DNA of 64,000 nt from Burhinus oedicnemus (Eukaryota > Chordata > Aves > Charadriiformes > Burhinidae): NCBI GenBank assembly GCA_008921705.1, contig VFFE01007081.1:1355011-1419010 (forward strand). The letters are read 5' to 3'. Positions 61,560-64,000 of this stretch are shown in pieces. Both the position numbers and the translations under genes were made by a program. Within the stretch, counting starts at the first letter, position 1; every line of letters begins with the position of its first letter. Under the pieces are notes generated by a model, which worked only from the letters and a program-made list of their open reading frames with translations, did no database searches and was not told the origin of the DNA.

Positions 61560-61770
61560 TAATTGTAATAACACCCAGCTCCTAGCACTTGTAGTGCTTG
61601 TCCTGAGGAAATCAGAAAGCGCTTCAGTAAGGTTACTGCCATTGGCCTTCATTTTGAAGATTGGGAAATTGAGGCATCTAGTGGCAGTGTAATATGTCTA
61701 GGTCAGTGAGGCATTGGCAGGTCTTAGTCCCTTGAGCTTAGCCCAACACACAGTACAATAGGCCATTAAC
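61560..61770 (+). repeat. Ancient MIR/L3-like repeat remnant
   Basis: CAGAAAGCGCTTCAGTAAGG is followed by CCATTGGCCTTCATTTTGAA and GATTGGGAAATTGAGGCATC, then AGTGGCAGTG. This matches the recalled order AAAGCGCTTTAC, CCATTTTACAGATGGGGAAACTGAGGC, then a later GTGGCAGAG. It is diverged and non-coding. Confidence 0.45.
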
Positions 61771-63453
61771 TTCTGTTTGGCCCATCTGTTGTCAATGAAA
61801 GTGTGATTGATTCAAGTGCTCTTTGGATATATAAGAGCTCTGTGTGAATGGTCTGTTCCTATTATCTTACGGAATTTTTTTTTTGTTTAATGCTGTTAAA
61901 TATACGTTTGTATTCTGGAATCAGTCATTGTCTTGTGCTTTTAGTCTTTTGTTTTCATATTGTACCTGATCAGTCTCTGTTTCTTCCTTATTTGTTAGTT
62001 TAATTTTAAAACTTTCTTACTGTTAGACAAAAGTTGATGGATTTCCATAACAGTCTTTACGCTTACAGATTCTTAATCTAAAATCAGTTCTCAATAAGGA
62101 TATAAAAGCTTAATTTTAAAAGGTGGAGTAGAAGTTTGTGTATTGTATGATTTTAAGCTGTGGACAGCAGTGGCAAGAACAGTTGCTGCAGCTCTGACAA
62201 GAGAAGGTGTTTGCCATGTGACACTGCTCAGGGAGGGAAATCCAGGGATGTAATATTACATCCCACTACAGCCCTATGAACATATGTTAATGGCGATACT
62301 TGGCACAAGGTTTTCAGAGATTCTTCAAATGAGCATTTACATTTGTATGGCTTTGAAGGCAGTTGACGTGCAATTGTTCAGAAACCAAATTGAAGCAGTG
62401 GGTATGATCTATGTGGGGATGGAGTTTATTTCAGTATGCTGCAAAAGGGAATGTGTGAGCAGTGGATGGGGGACTGGGAAATCATGTATTCTTCACTAAC
62501 GTAAAAAAAACAAAACCCAAAACCCAGTCTTATTGCTGCTCATCACGAGAATGCATTTCAAAAATCTTTAAGTAATTCCAAAAGAAGTAAAAAAGACTTT
62601 CATCTTCCATCATTTATCTGTCAGCATAACTTTTGATCCAGTCCTACACATGTCTCATCTTCTGTTTTTGCAGCAGTGTCTGTACCCTCTCTATCCACGC
62701 CTTCTCATGAGCTGTGGAGAATCATTGACTTCGGTGGCAGCATGCATTTTGCTAGTGAAACACCACGGAGAAAAAATAAATCAAAGAGGCATTATGTAGG
62801 CTTTTGCTATGTGGTTCATCTTTGTAATGAAGATGAAATAGGTGGTAAATTTCAGCTTTAAAATAATTTTACCTTTGAGATACTAAAGAGGGGAGAAAAA
62901 AGCATCTGTATAATCCTTAAATTGGTGATAGAGGATTTTTATGCTTGGGTGGTTTTTGTGTTTGTTTTTAGTTTTGGTTCTTTAATATGCAATTTTACAA
63001 GAATGACAATACCCTCAAAGATCATGGGAACAAATCAAGCATAAGAAATTTTGTCCCAAAGGATGACCTTCCTAAGAAAATGTATGAAAATACCGGACAT
63101 AGGAATTTATGATAAAAATTACTTCATAGTTCTGACATTGTCCCTCCGATCCAGAAGTCTGTGTACTGGATGTAGCAAACAAGATTGGATTTTGTCTGGT
63201 TGTGGCAGTACATTGCTGCTGTTACTGCTAATCCTTCATGCAGCTTGTTAGAGCGGTAACTGTTGTTCTGCTCCAGCATTAACATAGCTCTAAGTATGCG
63301 ATATGCTTCCTGCTTACCTGCAAATTCCCAGTTAGAATGGATGCATCATATTGTGCTTTTAACAGAAAAAGTTATCTTCATATTGTCAAATAATTGGCAA
63401 ACCTTTACATGCTACGATTGGCTTCGGCATTGCTAAAAATTAAATTGATACTA

Positions 63454-63520
63454 TGCCAAATTCATTCATGCCATAACATCGTTGACTTCAGTGGCATCAC
63501 ACCAGATCCGAGTTTAGTCT
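63454..63520 (+). repeat. Ancient amniote repeat scrap (CCAAATTC...TTGACTTCAGTGGC)
   Basis: CCAAATTCATTCATGCCATA, then ACATCGTTGACTTCAGTGGC, then ATCACACCAGATCCGAGTTT. This follows the order of a widespread old sauropsid repeat motif (CCAAATTCT, CATTGACTTCAGTGG, TACACCAGATCAGAATTTGG), which is close to self-complementary overall. A shorter hit, ATTGACTTCGGTGGCAGC, lies at 62723-62740. Confidence 0.45.
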
Positions 63521-64000
63521 ATTGTGCTTCTGTTGCTTGGTTTTTCCAGGCACAGATACAGGAAGGAACAGGGTGGATATAGAATAGTTGATATCTTCTT
63601 TGCCTTTCCCATGATTCATTTTCCTTGTAAATTAGTTTCATTGAAGGAAATGATATAACTTAGCAGATCCCTGGCACAGTTCTTCACACAAACAAAACCC
63701 ATTATGGAAAAAAAAAAAAATCTTTGTCCATTATAGTTTGACAGCTTTGTGTTCACTAACCATGTCTGACATCTGAAAACATAATGGGGCCACTCCATCT
63801 AAAGCAAGGAAGGAGCAAAAAAAGCATTTCAAATAGGATGGCAGTGATCAAATAACTTTTCACAATATGGGTTTTTGTTTGCGTTTTTTTAAATGTTTCA
63901 TAACATTGTGGTAATCTTTACAAAGCCCAACCAAACCAAAAAGCTTACACAATAGTTTTGTTTGGAGTATTGTCATTTAAAGTAGGACACAAAGTAGAAA

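Larger units (their letters stand above)
57421..64000. other. Non-coding segment, no gene recognised
   Basis: No gene recognised. It includes the second LTR fragment, a long pyrimidine tract and several ancient-repeat scraps (all listed), C-rich runs near 58936-58950, a G9 run near 59206, and a short TG repeat at 59965-59975. An A/C-rich run lies at 62502-62526. Frames are short and mixed in strand. Confidence 0.5.

Noticed and set aside
1..64000. CRISPR arrays, bacterial operons, tRNA or rRNA genes, riboswitches
   Set aside because: I saw no regularly spaced repeats, no cloverleaf with a GTTCRANNC box and no ribosomal sequence. The window is eukaryotic repeat-bearing DNA.

Overview
This window looks like nuclear DNA from a bird. 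The evidence is at least seven CR1 LINE insertions with the avian-type 3' end (ATTCTRTGATTCT and its reverse complement), two copies of an LTR start of the kind common in bird endogenous retroviruses, AT-rich background sequence, and no L1, Alu or B-type repeats. No stretch shows bacterial or viral gene density, operons or ribosome-binding sites. I recognise no host protein-coding gene. The window is best read as intergenic DNA or the inside of a long intron. Most open reading frames are short, start on non-ATG codons and are expected by chance. The only recognisable coding sequence is decayed CR1 reverse transcriptase.

Layout. 1-10654: unique-looking AT-rich DNA with a homeodomain-type TAATTA cluster near 2.7 kb, a GC-richer patch at 3.1-3.4 kb, several exon-like segments and one old MIR/L3-like remnant. 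10655-14934: a CR1 cluster made of an old, heavily mutated CR1 and then a younger CR1 (A) split by an antisense CR1 (B). 14935-36782: mostly unique, with an LTR fragment at 17350, a CR1 3' end at 19077-19556, a 43-base poly(A) at 21257, an exon-like segment at 24659, an ancient repeat near 33.0 kb and a second homeobox-type cluster at 33.8 kb. 36783-48524: three more CR1 3' ends, ancient amniote repeat scraps and a 184-base tract of only A and C. 48525-64000: a weak CpG-rich island at 51.45-51.8 kb, a second A/C tract, a 13-base G run, an old CR1 tail, a second copy of the LTR in the opposite orientation at 58.8 kb, and several ancient repeat scraps.

Nothing here amounts to a new biological system. 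The best leads are the nested CR1 pair with its readable insertion order, the paired LTR fragments in opposite orientation 41 kb apart, the large A/C-only tract, the poly(A) run placed 18 bases after an ATTAAA signal, and two homeodomain-motif clusters that could be conserved enhancers. Several segments have good splice signals and an open frame, but patterns like these are common by chance in 64 kb, so I give them low confidence. Repeat family names rest on recalled consensus patterns, not on a database search.
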